The notes: generated by a model from the letters alone, not told the origin. A stretch of DNA of 64,000 nt from JBCBKU01 sp965267475 (GCA_965267475.1 OZ254079.1:496001-560000), one strand, 5' to 3'. Counted from the first letter of the stretch, positions 1 to 9,074 are shown. Numbers and translations: made by a program.

Positions 1-1582
1 CCGCCGTTTGAACCTCGGTCAACCGTGCCCCGAATGACAGGATGGCCACGCCGGCCCCTTCACGGACGATCCGGCCCTTGCCGATCTCCAGGACGCTTCC
101 GCGTTCCGGCAGATCCACACCTACGCCTTCGCCACGTGGAAAGCGGAAGGCAATGGGTCCTTCGTCATGGGCCACGGCGGTCGCGACCATGTGGCGCAAT
201 TCAGCCTCATCCGCCGCCGCCATGACGGTGAAGCCCGGCAGGTTCGCGAGATATCCGATGTCATAAGAACCTGCATGGGTCGCCCCGTCGGCGCCCACCA
301 GCCCCGCCCGGTCGATGGCAAAACGCACGGGCAGGCGCTGAATTGCCACGTCATGGACAACCTGATCGTAACCGCGTTGCAGGAAGGTCGAATAAATCGT
401 GCAAAAGGGCTTCATGCCGCCCGCGGCAAGTCCGGCGGAGAATGTCACCGCATGTTGTTCGGCAATGCCGACGTCAAAACACCGCGATGGATATCGGTCA
501 TGAAACAGGTTCAAACCCGTTCCATCCGGCATCGCTGCCGTCACTGCCACGATCTTGTCGTCGCGCGCGGCCTCATCGCTCAGTGTCTCGGCGAAGACCT
601 TGGTATAGGACGGCGCGTTTGGCGTTGCTTTCTTCTGCTCACCCGTGACCACATCGAACTTGCCAACACCGTGGCCCCTGTCACGCGCAGCCTCAGCCGG
701 GGCATAGCCTTTGCCCTTCTTGGTGATCACATGGATCAGGATCGGCCCGGTAGCGCGCTCTTTGACGGTACGCAGCACGGGCAACAACTGTCCCATGTCA
801 TGCCCGTCGATCGGACCGAGATAGGAAAAGCCCAATTCTTCAAACAGCGTCCCGCCGACGGTCATGTGTTTGACCATGTCCTTGGCGCGCCGGGCGCCTT
901 CCTGGAGCGGTTCGGGTAACAGGGACACCGCGCCTTTGGCAGCAGCCTTCAGTTCCTGAAACGGATCACCGGCATAAAGGCGCGACAGATATGACGACAT
1001 GGCCCCGACGGGCGGGGCAATCGACATCTCATTGTCATTCAGGATCACGATCAGACGCTTGCCCAGATGGCCGGCGTTATTCAACGCTTCATACGCCATT
1101 CCCGCCGACATGGCGCCGTCGCCGATCACCGCGATGCAGTCACCAATTCCGTGTTCCGGGGCGCCGCCCAGGTCGCGCGCGACGGCAAAACCCAAGGCTG
1201 CGGAAATGGATGTCGATGAATGCGCCGCCCCGAACGGGTCGTATGCGCTTTCCGACCGCTTGGTGAACCCGCTAAGCCCACCTTTCTGCCGTAACGTCCG
1301 GATCCGATCTCGCCGACCTGTCAGAATCTTGTGCGGATAGCATTGATGCGACACGTCCCAGATGATCCGGTCTTTGGGAGCATCGAAAACGGCGTGAAGC
1401 GCCACCGTCAGTTCAACCACGCCAAGCCCAGCGCCCAGATGCCCACCCGTCTCACTGACAGCGCTGATCGTCTCGGCCCGAAGTTCGCCCGCAATCTGCA
1501 TCAATTCAGGATCGCTCAGCCCGTTCAGATCGGCGGGTGAGTTTATCTTGTCGAGCAGGGGGGTCTCAGGGGTCGTCGTCAT
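1..1582 (-). CDS. dxs: 1-deoxy-D-xylulose-5-phosphate synthase, 3' end cut by window
   Basis: First enzyme of the MEP isoprenoid pathway: it condenses pyruvate and glyceraldehyde 3-phosphate using thiamine diphosphate, in the cytoplasm. Translating the minus strand from the ATG at 1582 gives a start MTTTPETPLLDKINSPADL, an early histidine motif (SETGGHLGAGLGVVEL), WDVSHQCYPHKIL, and the ThDP-binding GDGAMSAGMAYEALNNAG near 1080-1140. The frame stays open to base 1, about 527 codons; the family is about 640, so roughly the last 110 residues lie outside the window. An in-frame ATG at 1588 is an alternative start. ispA ends at 1592, so the two genes are almost contiguous and probably co-transcribed. 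Confidence 0.95.
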   Translation of the reverse strand, partial: MTTTPETPLLDKINSPADLNGLSDPELMQIAGELRAETISAVSETGGHLGAGLGVVELTVALHAVFDAPKDRIIWDVSHQCYPHKILTGRRDRIRTLRQKGGLSGFTKRSESAYDPFGAAHSSTSISAALGFAVARDLGGAPEHGIGDCIAVIGDGAMSAGMAYEALNNAGHLGKRLIVILNDNEMSIAPPVGAMSSYLSRLYAGDPFQELKAAAKGAVSLLPEPLQEGARRAKDMVKHMTVGGTLFEELGFSYLGPIDGHDMGQLLPVLRTVKERATGPILIHVITKKGKGYAPAEAARDRGHGVGKFDVVTGEQKKATPNAPSYTKVFAETLSDEAARDDKIVAVTAAMPDGTGLNLFHDRYPSRCFDVGIAEQHAVTFSAGLAAGGMKPFCTIYSTFLQRGYDQVVHDVAIQRLPVRFAIDRAGLVGADGATHAGSYDIGYLANLPGFTVMAAADEAELRHMVATAVAHDEGPIAFRFPRGEGVGVDLPERGSVLEIGKGRIVREGAGVAILSFGARLTEVQTA

Positions 1583-1591
1583 AGGCATCCG

Positions 1592-2467
1592 TCAGCTTTT
1601 CCGCGCGATAACGAAGCGGGCCGCTGCCTTCAAGGTCTCAGCCCTGTCCCCATATGGCTGAAGTGCCGTCTCAGCTTCGCTAACAAGCGATTTGGCGCGT
1701 TCTTTTGCGCCTTCAAGACCCAGGAGCGACACGAAGGTCGCCTTACCGGCGGCAGCATCCTTTCCGACGCGTTTCCCGGCCTCGGCCTCATCACCTTCCA
1801 CATCCAACACATCGTCGGCGATCTGAAAGGCCAGCCCAAGCGCCTGCCCATAGGAACGCAGCGGGGCTTCATCGGCATTGGCCATGCGTGGCCCGGCCAT
1901 AGCCGACCATTCGATCAGAGCACCGGTTTTCTTGCGCTGAAGCGCGATGATCTGGTCAAGGCTTAAAGGCGCCTCGGCGGTTTCGGCGGCGATATCCAAT
2001 GCCTGTCCTCCGACCATGCCCTGCACTCCTGCTGCGCGCGCCAGGTGAACCGACAAAGCCAGCTTGCGCTCGGCAGAAAGCGCGCCCTGCCCGATGCAAT
2101 CAAATGCCAGGGATTGAAGCGCATCTCCCACCAGCATCGCCGTCGCATCATCCCACTTCTTGTGAACCGTCGGGCGCCCGCGTCGCAAGTCATCGTCATC
2201 CATAATGGGCATGTCATCATGAACAAGCGAATAGGCGTGAATGCACTCAACGGCCGCCGCCGCGGGAAGCGCACTTGCCTCTTCAACCTCATGCAGGCGG
2301 GCGCTTTCAAGAACCAGGAATGCACGCAAGGCCTTACCGCCTTCGGTCGCATAGATCATCGCCTCGGCCACCGGCCCGTCTTCTGGATCAAGCGAAGAAC
2401 GGATCAGATCCTGCGACCGGTCTGCCGCATGGGCAAGGGCCGGTTTCAGCCCTTGATCAGCCAGCAT
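1592..2467 (-). CDS. ispA: (2E,6E)-farnesyl / geranyl diphosphate synthase
   Basis: Cytosolic prenyltransferase that extends DMAPP with IPP units to GPP/FPP. It has the two aspartate-rich motifs: the first reads DDMPIMDDDD (followed by LRRGRPTVHK) and the second DDVLDVEGD. I place the start at the ATG at 2467 (MLADQGLKPAL), giving about 291 aa, normal for the family. A longer ATG start at 2503 would overlap xseB by 47 nt and adds a non-conserved N-terminus. It sits in the order HDAC-like, xseB, ispA, dxs, all minus strand with overlaps or tiny gaps, so it is very likely one operon supplying isoprenoid precursors. Confidence 0.95.
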   Translation of the reverse strand: MLADQGLKPALAHAADRSQDLIRSSLDPEDGPVAEAMIYATEGGKALRAFLVLESARLHEVEEASALPAAAAVECIHAYSLVHDDMPIMDDDDLRRGRPTVHKKWDDATAMLVGDALQSLAFDCIGQGALSAERKLALSVHLARAAGVQGMVGGQALDIAAETAEAPLSLDQIIALQRKKTGALIEWSAMAGPRMANADEAPLRSYGQALGLAFQIADDVLDVEGDEAEAGKRVGKDAAAGKATFVSLLGLEGAKERAKSLVSEAETALQPYGDRAETLKAAARFVIARKS

Positions 2468-2699
2468 CGAGCGCTTGTGTGCCCGTGGGCTTGCCATCGG
2501 CATCCAGCGTGATGGCGGCCACCTTTTCCTCGGCTTCTTTCAGCTTGGCTTCGCAATGGGCCTTCAGTTCGGCGCCTTTTTCGTAAAGCGCGATAGACTT
2601 CTCAAGCTCAACATCGCCCGATTCCAGCTGGCTGACGACCGCTTCCAATGCGCGCATCGCCTCTTCGAAACTCATCTCGGCCACGGGTTTGTCGCTCAT
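2457..2699 (-). CDS. xseB: Exodeoxyribonuclease VII small subunit
   Basis: Small subunit of exonuclease VII, which with XseA degrades single-stranded DNA. 80 aa, the usual size, with the conserved N-terminal pattern MSFEEAMRALEAVVSQLESG and LEKSIALYEKGAELKAHCE, and a helical C-terminal half. Its ATG overlaps the stop of the upstream HDAC-like gene (ATGA arrangement at 2696-2699) and its end overlaps the ispA start, so it is translationally coupled on both sides. xseA is not in the window. Confidence 0.95.
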   Translation of the reverse strand: MSDKPVAEMSFEEAMRALEAVVSQLESGDVELEKSIALYEKGAELKAHCEAKLKEAEEKVAAITLDADGKPTGTQALDAG

Positions 2700-3625
2700 C
2701 GGCCTCGCTCCTCCAGAACCGCCACATGGGCCGCCACGCTGGCGCCAAGGGCGGTCAAATCATACCCGCCTTCCAGTGTCGAGACGACGCGGCCCTCTGC
2801 CACCTCGTCCGCAACATCGCAAATCGCGTTTGTCACCCAGGCAAAGTCATCCTCGGTCCAGTTCAGATTGGCCAAGGGGTCGGCCTCATGGGCATCGAAA
2901 CCGGCCGATATTAGGATCAGTTCAGGCGACTGCTCGCGAAGGGTCGGAAGGACTTGGCGCTCATAGGCTGCGCGCATCTCGGTCCCGCCTGACATCGGGT
3001 TCAGCGGCACGTTCAACACATTGCCATGTGCGCCGGTCTCATGCGGTGCACCTGTCCCGGGATAAAGCGGCATCTGGTGGGAAGATGTGAAAAAGACCTC
3101 AGACACATCCCAGATCAGGTCCTGCGTTCCGTTTCCGTGATGGACGTCAAAATCGAGGATCGCGACCTTCGCCAAACCGTGGGTCCGAACCGCATGCATC
3201 GCCGCGATCGAGACGTTTCCGAACAGGCAGAACCCCATGGGTGTGGTTTTCTCGGCATGGTGGCCGGGCGGGCGGCAGCCCACGAAGGCATTGGCCAATT
3301 CGTTGTCGAGAACCGCATCCACTGCGGCCACGCACCCACCGACGGCGCGATAGGCGGCATTCAGGGACCCTGGTGCCAAAAACGTATCGCCATCCAGCGC
3401 GGCCCAGCCATCAGACGGGACGTTCGCTTCCAGATGCGCAATATGTGCTTCGGGATGGCACAGCAGGACGTGATCGCGCGTGCCCAGTGGCGCTGCGCGC
3501 CGATCCAGACCCGGGACATCCGCCAAAGCCGCATTCACCGCTTCAAGCCGCGCGACACGCTCGGGATGCCCCGGCGGGGTCACATGGCCGGCGCAGTCGT
3601 CATGCGTGTACCACCCGGTCGCCAC
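2696..3625 (-). CDS. Histone deacetylase family protein (class II-like amidohydrolase)
   Basis: Zinc-dependent deacetylase/amidohydrolase of the HDAC/AcuC/acetylpolyamine amidohydrolase superfamily; in bacteria the substrate is usually unknown. 309 aa with RPPGHHAE (catalytic His pair), DFDVHHGNGTQ (metal-binding Asp/His), GFDAHEADPL and LEGGYD, all in the expected order. The start is a GTG at 3625, supported by an AAGGAT Shine-Dalgarno 9 nt upstream. The stop overlaps the xseB start. First gene of the probable HDAC-xseB-ispA-dxs transcript. Confidence 0.9.
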   Translation of the reverse strand: MATGWYTHDDCAGHVTPPGHPERVARLEAVNAALADVPGLDRRAAPLGTRDHVLLCHPEAHIAHLEANVPSDGWAALDGDTFLAPGSLNAAYRAVGGCVAAVDAVLDNELANAFVGCRPPGHHAEKTTPMGFCLFGNVSIAAMHAVRTHGLAKVAILDFDVHHGNGTQDLIWDVSEVFFTSSHQMPLYPGTGAPHETGAHGNVLNVPLNPMSGGTEMRAAYERQVLPTLREQSPELILISAGFDAHEADPLANLNWTEDDFAWVTNAICDVADEVAEGRVVSTLEGGYDLTALGASVAAHVAVLEERGR

Positions 3626-3702
3626 TTCACTGATCCTTCATCTTGGCAAAACACTCTGCGGGCGGCGCGGAAAGCGCCGGAGGCAGTGCCCCATCCTCCC
3701 GC

Positions 3703-4416
3703 TCAATCTGGCGCGAGCATATAGCCGGCACCGCGCACGGTCTGAAGGTAACGGGGCTGTTTCGGATCCGCCTCGATCTTTCGACGCAGGCGCGTGATCT
3801 GAACGTCTACAGCGCGTTCCTGGGCCTGACCGCCATCCTTACCGCTGGACCGGCCCAAATCCTCGACCAGCTTGGCGCGTGTCACGGCTTCGCCCGGGCT
3901 TGCCGCGAAAATCCGCATCAACTGGCTTTCGGTGGCCGTCAGACGAACCTGTGTCTCCCCTTCCCAAAGCTTGCCCTTTTCGACGTCATACCGAACGGGC
4001 CCAAGGTTCAGAACCTTCGGCACCGTGGCATCTTCTTCTGTCATCGGAACTCGTCGCAAAATCGCGTTGATCCGAAGCAGCAACTCGCGCGGTTCGAACG
4101 GTTTCGTCAGATAATCATCCGCCCCGGCCTCAAGCCCCGTGATCCGGTGTTCCGTTTCGCCCTTGGCGGTCAGAAGCAGGATCGGGGCCTCATGGCTTTC
4201 GCGGTACTTCTTCACGAAACTGACCCCGTCCTCGCCCGGCATCATCACGTCCATCACGATCAGATCGAAGTCCAGACCTTCCAGCAATCGCCAGGCATGG
4301 GCGGCGTCGCGCGCCGCCGACACCCAGAACCCGTGTCGCATCAAGAATTTCTGTAAAAGCCCGCGAATGCGTTCGTCATCATCGACGATCAGCAGGTGCG
4401 CATCGGGGTCTGTCAT
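3703..4416 (-). CDS. petR: OmpR-family response regulator, PetR-like
   Basis: Two-component response regulator, 237 aa. Receiver domain at residues 6-120 with acidic DDD at 12-14, phospho-acceptor Asp56 (IVMDVMMPG) and Lys in LTKPFEP. Winged-helix DNA-binding domain at about 138-234 (ERAVDVQITRLRRK, TVRGAGYML). Its start overlaps the stop of the upstream MarR gene by 4 nt, the petP-petR arrangement known from Rhodobacter capsulatus, where PetR was described beside the cytochrome bc1 genes. No cognate histidine kinase gene is adjacent here. The symbol rests on family plus this gene pairing. Confidence 0.8.
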   Translation of the reverse strand: MTDPDAHLLIVDDDERIRGLLQKFLMRHGFWVSAARDAAHAWRLLEGLDFDLIVMDVMMPGEDGVSFVKKYRESHEAPILLLTAKGETEHRITGLEAGADDYLTKPFEPRELLLRINAILRRVPMTEEDATVPKVLNLGPVRYDVEKGKLWEGETQVRLTATESQLMRIFAASPGEAVTRAKLVEDLGRSSGKDGGQAQERAVDVQITRLRRKIEADPKQPRYLQTVRGAGYMLAPD

Positions 4417-4916
4417 ACTGCCTCTTCCTTCTGCGCGGCATAGTGGCGCCGCATCTCGGGGTCCATCATGGCCTCAAGTACCTGTCGAAATCCAGCCACA
4501 GCTTCGGGCCCCGCCGCACGATAGGCCGCCCGCATCCTCTGGCGCTGGGCGTCCGACAACGCGCCCTCGAACGCCTGCCCTTTCTCGGTCAGATACAAGT
4601 TGCGCTCGCGCTTGTCCCGCATTCCGATGCGGCTTTCGACCAGACCGTCTTCGATCAGGGACCGCAGCACCCGGTTCAGCGACTGCTTGGTGATGCCGAG
4701 GATCTCCAGAAGCGCGTTGACGGTCAGTCCGGGCGAGCGATTGATGAAATGCACAGCCCGGTGATGTGCCCGGCCATAGGCGTAATCTTCAAGGATGCGG
4801 TCAGGATCGGCGGTAAAGCCCTTATAGGCGAAGAACATCGCCTCGATCCCGCGTCTCAACTGCTCATCCGTCAGGAACAGCAGATTTTCACTTCCCGGTC
4901 CTGTACCGTCCGACAT
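4413..4916 (-). CDS. petP: MarR-family winged-helix regulator, PetP-like
   Basis: MarR-type DNA-binding protein of 167 aa. The winged helix lies at residues 55-115 (VNALLEILGITKQSLNRVLRSL, then the wing ESRIGMRDKRERNLYLTEKG). It overlaps the response regulator gene downstream by 4 nt (ATGA) and is divergent from ilvE, with a 19-bp palindrome in the shared intergenic region that could be its operator. The petPR pairing is characteristic of Rhodobacteraceae. The ligand is unknown. Confidence 0.8.
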   Translation of the reverse strand: MSDGTGPGSENLLFLTDEQLRRGIEAMFFAYKGFTADPDRILEDYAYGRAHHRAVHFINRSPGLTVNALLEILGITKQSLNRVLRSLIEDGLVESRIGMRDKRERNLYLTEKGQAFEGALSDAQRQRMRAAYRAAGPEAVAGFRQVLEAMMDPEMRRHYAAQKEEAV

Positions 4917-4949
4917 GGGCCCCCTCGTGCGCCGCCTTCAAACCAGTTT

Positions 4950-4968
4950 ATGTCAGCCTTGTTGACAT
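4950..4968. promoter_or_regulatory. Palindrome and -35-like box between petP and ilvE
   Basis: ATGTCA, 7 nt, TGACAT: a perfect 6-bp inverted repeat. Its right arm contains TTGACA (4962-4967), a consensus-like -35 box pointing to ilvE. The size and symmetry fit a MarR-type operator, so PetP may control this divergent promoter region. This is inference from position only. Confidence 0.5.
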
Positions 4969-5067
4969 TCCAAGACTCAACTGCTACGCCGCTTGCGCCT
5001 TTTGTGAAACTTTATGTCCGTTTCGGACCTGTTTCGCGCAACAAATGAAAACGGAAAGGGTAAAGCC

Positions 5068-5937
5068 ATGGCTGGCGCCTATGACGATCGCGACGGAAAA
5101 ATCTGGCTGGACGGCAAGCTTGTCGAGTGGCGGGACGCGAACGTACACATCCTGACCCATGGACTTCATTATGCCTCGTCCGTGTTCGAAGGCGAACGCG
5201 CCTATGGCGGCACCATCTTCGAAAGCCGGAAGCATACCGAACGTCTGCACGCTTCGGCCAATATGGTGGATTTCGAAATCCCCTGGACGGTCGATCAGAT
5301 CGAGGCGGCGAAGTACGAGGTCCTGAAAGCCAATGGCCATGTCGACGCCTATGTCCGGCCTGTGGCCTGGCGTGCGTCGGGCGAAGACATGGGCGTCTCA
5401 GCGGCGCGCAACCCGGTCCGGCTGGCCATCGCAACCTGGGAATGGGGCGCCTATTACGGCGACTCGAAATTCAAAGGCGCCAAGCTCGATATCTCGAAAT
5501 GGAAGCGCCCCTCGCCCGAAACGATCCCGTCCCATGCCAAGGCAGCGGGACTTTACATGATCTGCACGATGTCGAAACACGCGGCCGAGGCGAAAGGTTG
5601 CGCCGATGCTATGATGTTCGACTACAGGGGTTATGTGGCCGAGGCGACGGGCGCCAACATCTTCTTCGTCAAGGACGGCGAGGTACATACGCCTGATCCC
5701 GATTGCTTCCTGAACGGGATCACCCGGCAAACAGTCATCGGTATGCTGAAGGACCGCCAGATCAAGGTCCACGAACGCCACATCATGCCGGAAGAACTCG
5801 AAAGTTTTGAGCAATGCTGGCTGACCGGCACAGCCGCCGAGGTGACGCCAGTGGGCCAGATCGGGGATTACAACTTTGAGGTCGGAGCGCTCACCCGCGA
5901 CATCGCCGAAAGCTATGAAAAGCTGGTGCGGGCCTGA
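5068..5937 (+). CDS. ilvE: Branched-chain amino acid aminotransferase
   Basis: Class IV PLP-dependent transaminase for the last step of Ile, Leu and Val synthesis (and the first of their breakdown). 289 aa. Seen: LTHGLHYASSVFEGERAYGG near the N-terminus, PLP-lysine region SHAKAAGLYM, GYVAEATGANIFFVKDG, and LNGITRQTVIGMLKD. I start at the ATG at 5068, which has GGAAAGGG 8 nt upstream; an earlier in-frame ATG at 5014 would add 18 unlikely residues. Convergent with the EamA gene, leaving only 3 nt between the two stops. Confidence 0.93.
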   Translation: MAGAYDDRDGKIWLDGKLVEWRDANVHILTHGLHYASSVFEGERAYGGTIFESRKHTERLHASANMVDFEIPWTVDQIEAAKYEVLKANGHVDAYVRPVAWRASGEDMGVSAARNPVRLAIATWEWGAYYGDSKFKGAKLDISKWKRPSPETIPSHAKAAGLYMICTMSKHAAEAKGCADAMMFDYRGYVAEATGANIFFVKDGEVHTPDPDCFLNGITRQTVIGMLKDRQIKVHERHIMPEELESFEQCWLTGTAAEVTPVGQIGDYNFEVGALTRDIAESYEKLVRA

Positions 5938-5940
5938 TCC

Positions 5941-6864
5941 TCACATCCCCTTCGCGCGGATCTTGCCTTTCGCGGCCTGTTGCAGGCCAAGCTGACGCTC
6001 CCGCCAGACAATCGCGGCGCCGGACAGGATGATCAGCGCCGATCCCGCCAGCATCGGCAGGGTCGGTGCCTCGGCAAAGACGAACCAGCCGATCAGGATC
6101 GACCAAAGCATCGTGACATAGGTGAAGGGCGCCAAAACACCCACATCCGCGTATCGATAGCTGGCCGTCACATAGATCTGCCCGAACCCACCGATCACGC
6201 CCGATCCGACCAGCAAGAACGCCTCCCACGCCGTTGGCCACACCCAACCCCAAGGCAAAGTCAAAAGCGACAGGCTTGCGGTGGTCGCCAGGAAGTAGAA
6301 AACGATGGCGGCGGTGTGCTCGGTCCCCGACATCGATTTCACGAAAATCTGGGCAAAGGCCGCAAAGGTGGCGGACCCTAGAACCAAGGCCGCCCCGAAC
6401 AGTTCCGATCCGCCGCCCACACCCGTCAGGCGCGGCGACAGGATGATGACCACGCCCAGCAGCCCGGCCAGAACCGCCGTGATCCGGATCAGGCGGATCC
6501 GTTCGCCCAGAAGCAGCGCCGCGAAGATGACGATCAGAACGGGCGTCACGAAGCGCAGGCCCGTCACTTCGGGCAGGGGCAGGTATTTGAGCCCTGCGAA
6601 TCCCAGACCCATGGCAATAGCACCTGCAAAACTGCGAATGAAATGGCCCCGGAAATTCCGAGTCTTAAGACCTGTCGCCGCCTCGTGCCGCCAGAACAGC
6701 CAGATGATCACCACAGGTATCGAAAAAAACGACCGGAAGAACACAGCCTCACCCGCAGGGACGCGATCCGCCGCCTTGATCATGGCGGTCATCACCGTAA
6801 ACAGCGTCATGGCCAGAACGATAAGAAGGATACCGCGCATCGGTCGCGGCTCAGGAAGGGACAT
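5941..6864 (-). CDS. DMT-superfamily transporter, EamA family
   Basis: Inner-membrane drug/metabolite exporter with two EamA repeats. About 307 aa; roughly ten hydrophobic segments can be read, from residue 9 (GILLIVLAMTLFTVMTAM) to the C-terminal IILSGAAIVW, ending in a basic cytoplasmic tail. Start chosen at the ATG at 6864 (MSLPEPRPMRG), 11 nt after the queG stop; a longer start would run back into queG. Substrate unknown; the family includes amino-acid and nucleoside exporters. Probably co-transcribed with queG. Confidence 0.85.
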   Translation of the reverse strand: MSLPEPRPMRGILLIVLAMTLFTVMTAMIKAADRVPAGEAVFFRSFFSIPVVIIWLFWRHEAATGLKTRNFRGHFIRSFAGAIAMGLGFAGLKYLPLPEVTGLRFVTPVLIVIFAALLLGERIRLIRITAVLAGLLGVVIILSPRLTGVGGGSELFGAALVLGSATFAAFAQIFVKSMSGTEHTAAIVFYFLATTASLSLLTLPWGWVWPTAWEAFLLVGSGVIGGFGQIYVTASYRYADVGVLAPFTYVTMLWSILIGWFVFAEAPTLPMLAGSALIILSGAAIVWRERQLGLQQAAKGKIRAKGM

Positions 6865-6874
6865 GGGCCTGCGC

Positions 6875-7927
6875 CTAGACCAAATGGCCTGCCTTGGCCA
6901 GCCGTCGAAGCGCCCAAACCGCGGCATCACGAACGGTCGGATCCGGATCGTCGGTCAAGGGACGTGCCACATCCGCCAGATCCCGTGATCCCGAATTGCC
7001 GATGGCATAAAGCACGTTCCGCACAAACCGGTCCCGTCCGATCCGTTTGATGGGGCTGCCGCGGAACTTTTCCCGAAACCCCTGGTCATTCAGAACCGCC
7101 AGTTCGGCCAAAGCCGGAGCCCTTAGATCGTCGCGCGCGGCATAGCCAGCTTGGCGCGCTGCCTGTGCGAACTTGTTCCAGGGGCAGACGGCAAGACAGT
7201 CGTCGCAACCATAGATACGGTTCCCCATCAAAGGGCGCAGATCTTCGTCGACCGGACCTTTGTGCTCGATCGTCAAATAGGAAATGCAGCGCCGCGCATC
7301 GAGCTGATAGGGCGCCGGAAATGCATCCGTCGGGCAAATGTCCAGACAGGCCCGACAGGATCCGCAGTGGTCCACTTCCGGGGCGTCGGGCTCCAGCTCC
7401 AACGTCGTGAAGATCGCGCCGAGGAAGAACCAGTTGCCCAGATCGCGGCTCACCAGATTGGTATGCTTGCCCTGCCAACCCAACCCTGCCGCTTCCGCCA
7501 GAGGCTTTTCCATGACCGGGGCGGTATCCACGAAGACCTTCACGTCGCCCCCGGCCTCGGCAATCAGCCACCGGGCCAATCGTTTGAGGCGTTTCTTGAC
7601 GATGTCATGGTAATCCCGATGCCGCGCATAGACCGAGATCGTGGCCACCTCTGCCTGATCCAATGTCTCCAATGGATCGACTTCCGGCGTGTAAAGATCG
7701 GCCAGCATGATCACCGACCGTGCCTCGGGCCAAAGTGCGGTCGGGTCCCCGCGCCACCCCATCCGTTCGGCCATCCAGGCCATTTGCCCGTGCCGCCCCT
7801 GATCGACAAATGCGGCCAGACGCCCGGCTGCTTCCGGGATCGCATCAGGCCGCGTTACGGCAAGCGAGGCAAAGCCGATATCCCGGCCCTCGGCCAACAG
7901 ACGGTCCTTCACCGCACCTTTGGTCAA
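6875..7927 (-). CDS. queG: Epoxyqueuosine reductase
   Basis: Last step of queuosine synthesis in tRNA: a cobalamin-dependent iron-sulfur enzyme that reduces epoxyqueuosine. 350 aa. Two 4Fe-4S motifs are visible, CGSCRACLDICP and CDDCLAVCPWNKFAQ. Other family blocks are VDTAPVMEKPLAEAAGLGWQGKH and RDVLYAIGNSG-like HEAT residues near the C-terminus. The start is TTG at 7927, unusual but backed by a strong GGAGG 7 nt upstream; no ATG fits as well. Downstream EamA gene follows after 10 nt. Confidence 0.93.
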   Translation of the reverse strand: MTKGAVKDRLLAEGRDIGFASLAVTRPDAIPEAAGRLAAFVDQGRHGQMAWMAERMGWRGDPTALWPEARSVIMLADLYTPEVDPLETLDQAEVATISVYARHRDYHDIVKKRLKRLARWLIAEAGGDVKVFVDTAPVMEKPLAEAAGLGWQGKHTNLVSRDLGNWFFLGAIFTTLELEPDAPEVDHCGSCRACLDICPTDAFPAPYQLDARRCISYLTIEHKGPVDEDLRPLMGNRIYGCDDCLAVCPWNKFAQAARQAGYAARDDLRAPALAELAVLNDQGFREKFRGSPIKRIGRDRFVRNVLYAIGNSGSRDLADVARPLTDDPDPTVRDAAVWALRRLAKAGHLV

Positions 7928-7981
7928 GAAATATCCTCCAGGCGTCGTGGGGCGAAAATCCCCCAGCCTGGACCAACGGTA

Positions 7982-8647
7982 TCAGAAATCCAAATCGGCA
8001 TAATGTGCAGGGGGCGGGAAGCCCGGAACATGGTCGGCCAGAAGCCCGCGAAAGGCCGGGCGCGACTTGATCTTGGCATACCATTCCCGAACGTTTTCGT
8101 TCAGCGACCAATCGACATCCGAAATATAGTCCAGCGCCGAAAGATGCGCTGCCGCCGCGAAATCGGCCAGCGTCATTACATCGCCTGCCAGCCAGCGCCG
8201 CTGGTCCAGAAGCCAGCCCATGTATTCGATGTGTAGTTTGATGGCCTTGGCACCGGCCTTCACATTGCCACTGTCGGGATAACCCGCCTTGGTGATCTTC
8301 TTGTTCACCCGCTCATAAAGAAGCTTCGACGTGACTTCGTTGTGAAACTTGTCATCGAACCAGGCGACGAGACGCCGCACCTCGTACCGCGCTTCGGGCC
8401 CTCCCGGAAGCAACGGAGGGTCGGGTTGCGTTTCCTCAAGATATTCGCAAATCGCCGAGCTTTCCGCCAAGGTCTGCTCGCCGATCTTCAGCACGGGTAC
8501 TTTTGCCGCCGGGTTCCGCCGTAGGAAATCGGCATCCCTCTCCCAGTACTTCTCTTCGACCAGTTCGACCTCGATCTTCTTCTCGGCCAGCGTCAGCCGC
8601 ACCTTCCGGCAAAACGGAGAAAGGGGGACGTGAAACAGTCTATTCAT
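7982..8647 (-). CDS. fzlA: Glutathione S-transferase family protein, probably FzlA-like
   Basis: 221 aa with a thioredoxin-like N-terminal GST domain (residues 1-75: LFHVPLSPFCRKVRLTLAEKK; PAAKVPVL; ESSAICEYLEE) and an all-helical C-terminal domain (about 90-205: RRWLAGDVMTLADFAAAAHLS). The pattern ALDYISDVDW and the ending PPAHYADLDF match what I recall of alphaproteobacterial FzlA, a GST-fold protein that binds FtsZ and supports septal cell-wall synthesis. If so it is not a detoxifying GST. An ordinary GST remains possible, so the symbol is tentative. Confidence 0.65.
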   Translation of the reverse strand: MNRLFHVPLSPFCRKVRLTLAEKKIEVELVEEKYWERDADFLRRNPAAKVPVLKIGEQTLAESSAICEYLEETQPDPPLLPGGPEARYEVRRLVAWFDDKFHNEVTSKLLYERVNKKITKAGYPDSGNVKAGAKAIKLHIEYMGWLLDQRRWLAGDVMTLADFAAAAHLSALDYISDVDWSLNENVREWYAKIKSRPAFRGLLADHVPGFPPPAHYADLDF

Positions 8648-8718
8648 GGGCTTTTCTGCTCAATTTTTTCCCTGAATGCCTGCTTCGGGCGTCCAATTCA
8701 ACTCCCCGAGGTGTCGGC

Positions 8719-9024
8719 CTAGTCTTCCCGTTCCGTCGTGAAGGCCAGCGGGAACCCGTTCTGTGCCCCCAATTCCGTGCCAAGCTGCGCCTTTTCTTCG
8801 GCCACTTCGCGGGTGAATACGGCCACGACAGACGCGCCTTTCTGGTGCGCGGTCAGCATCACGCCCATGGCCTCGCTTTCGGTCATGCGGAAGACCGATT
8901 TCAAAACCATCACCACGAACTCACGCGGGGTGAAATCGTCATTCAGCAGAATGACCTTGTAAAGACGCGGTCGTTCGACACGCGTTTTCGGTTTGGTCTT
9001 GGGCAGGGTGACCTGATCGCTCAT
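8719..9024 (-). CDS. clpS: ATP-dependent Clp protease adaptor ClpS
   Basis: Adaptor that delivers N-degron substrates to ClpA/ClpAP. 101 aa. The conserved core reads YKVILLNDDFTPREFVV, then VLKSVFRMTESEA and VMLTAHQKGASVVAVFTREVAE, which form the N-end residue pocket and the ClpA-binding face. The first 20 residues are the flexible extension. clpA is not adjacent, so the gene stands alone between the fzlA-like gene and mtgA. Confidence 0.95.
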   Translation of the reverse strand: MSDQVTLPKTKPKTRVERPRLYKVILLNDDFTPREFVVMVLKSVFRMTESEAMGVMLTAHQKGASVVAVFTREVAEEKAQLGTELGAQNGFPLAFTTERED

Positions 9025-9074
9025 GGCGCACCTCTCTGATCCGGGGATACACGTAAGTTAGAGCGGTTCACCCG

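Noticed and set aside
167..919. 250-codon open frame on the plus strand
   Set aside because: Antisense to dxs, which is certain from its ThDP motif.
7151..8236. 361-codon open frame on the plus strand
   Set aside because: Antisense to queG and the fzlA-like gene, both with clear motifs.
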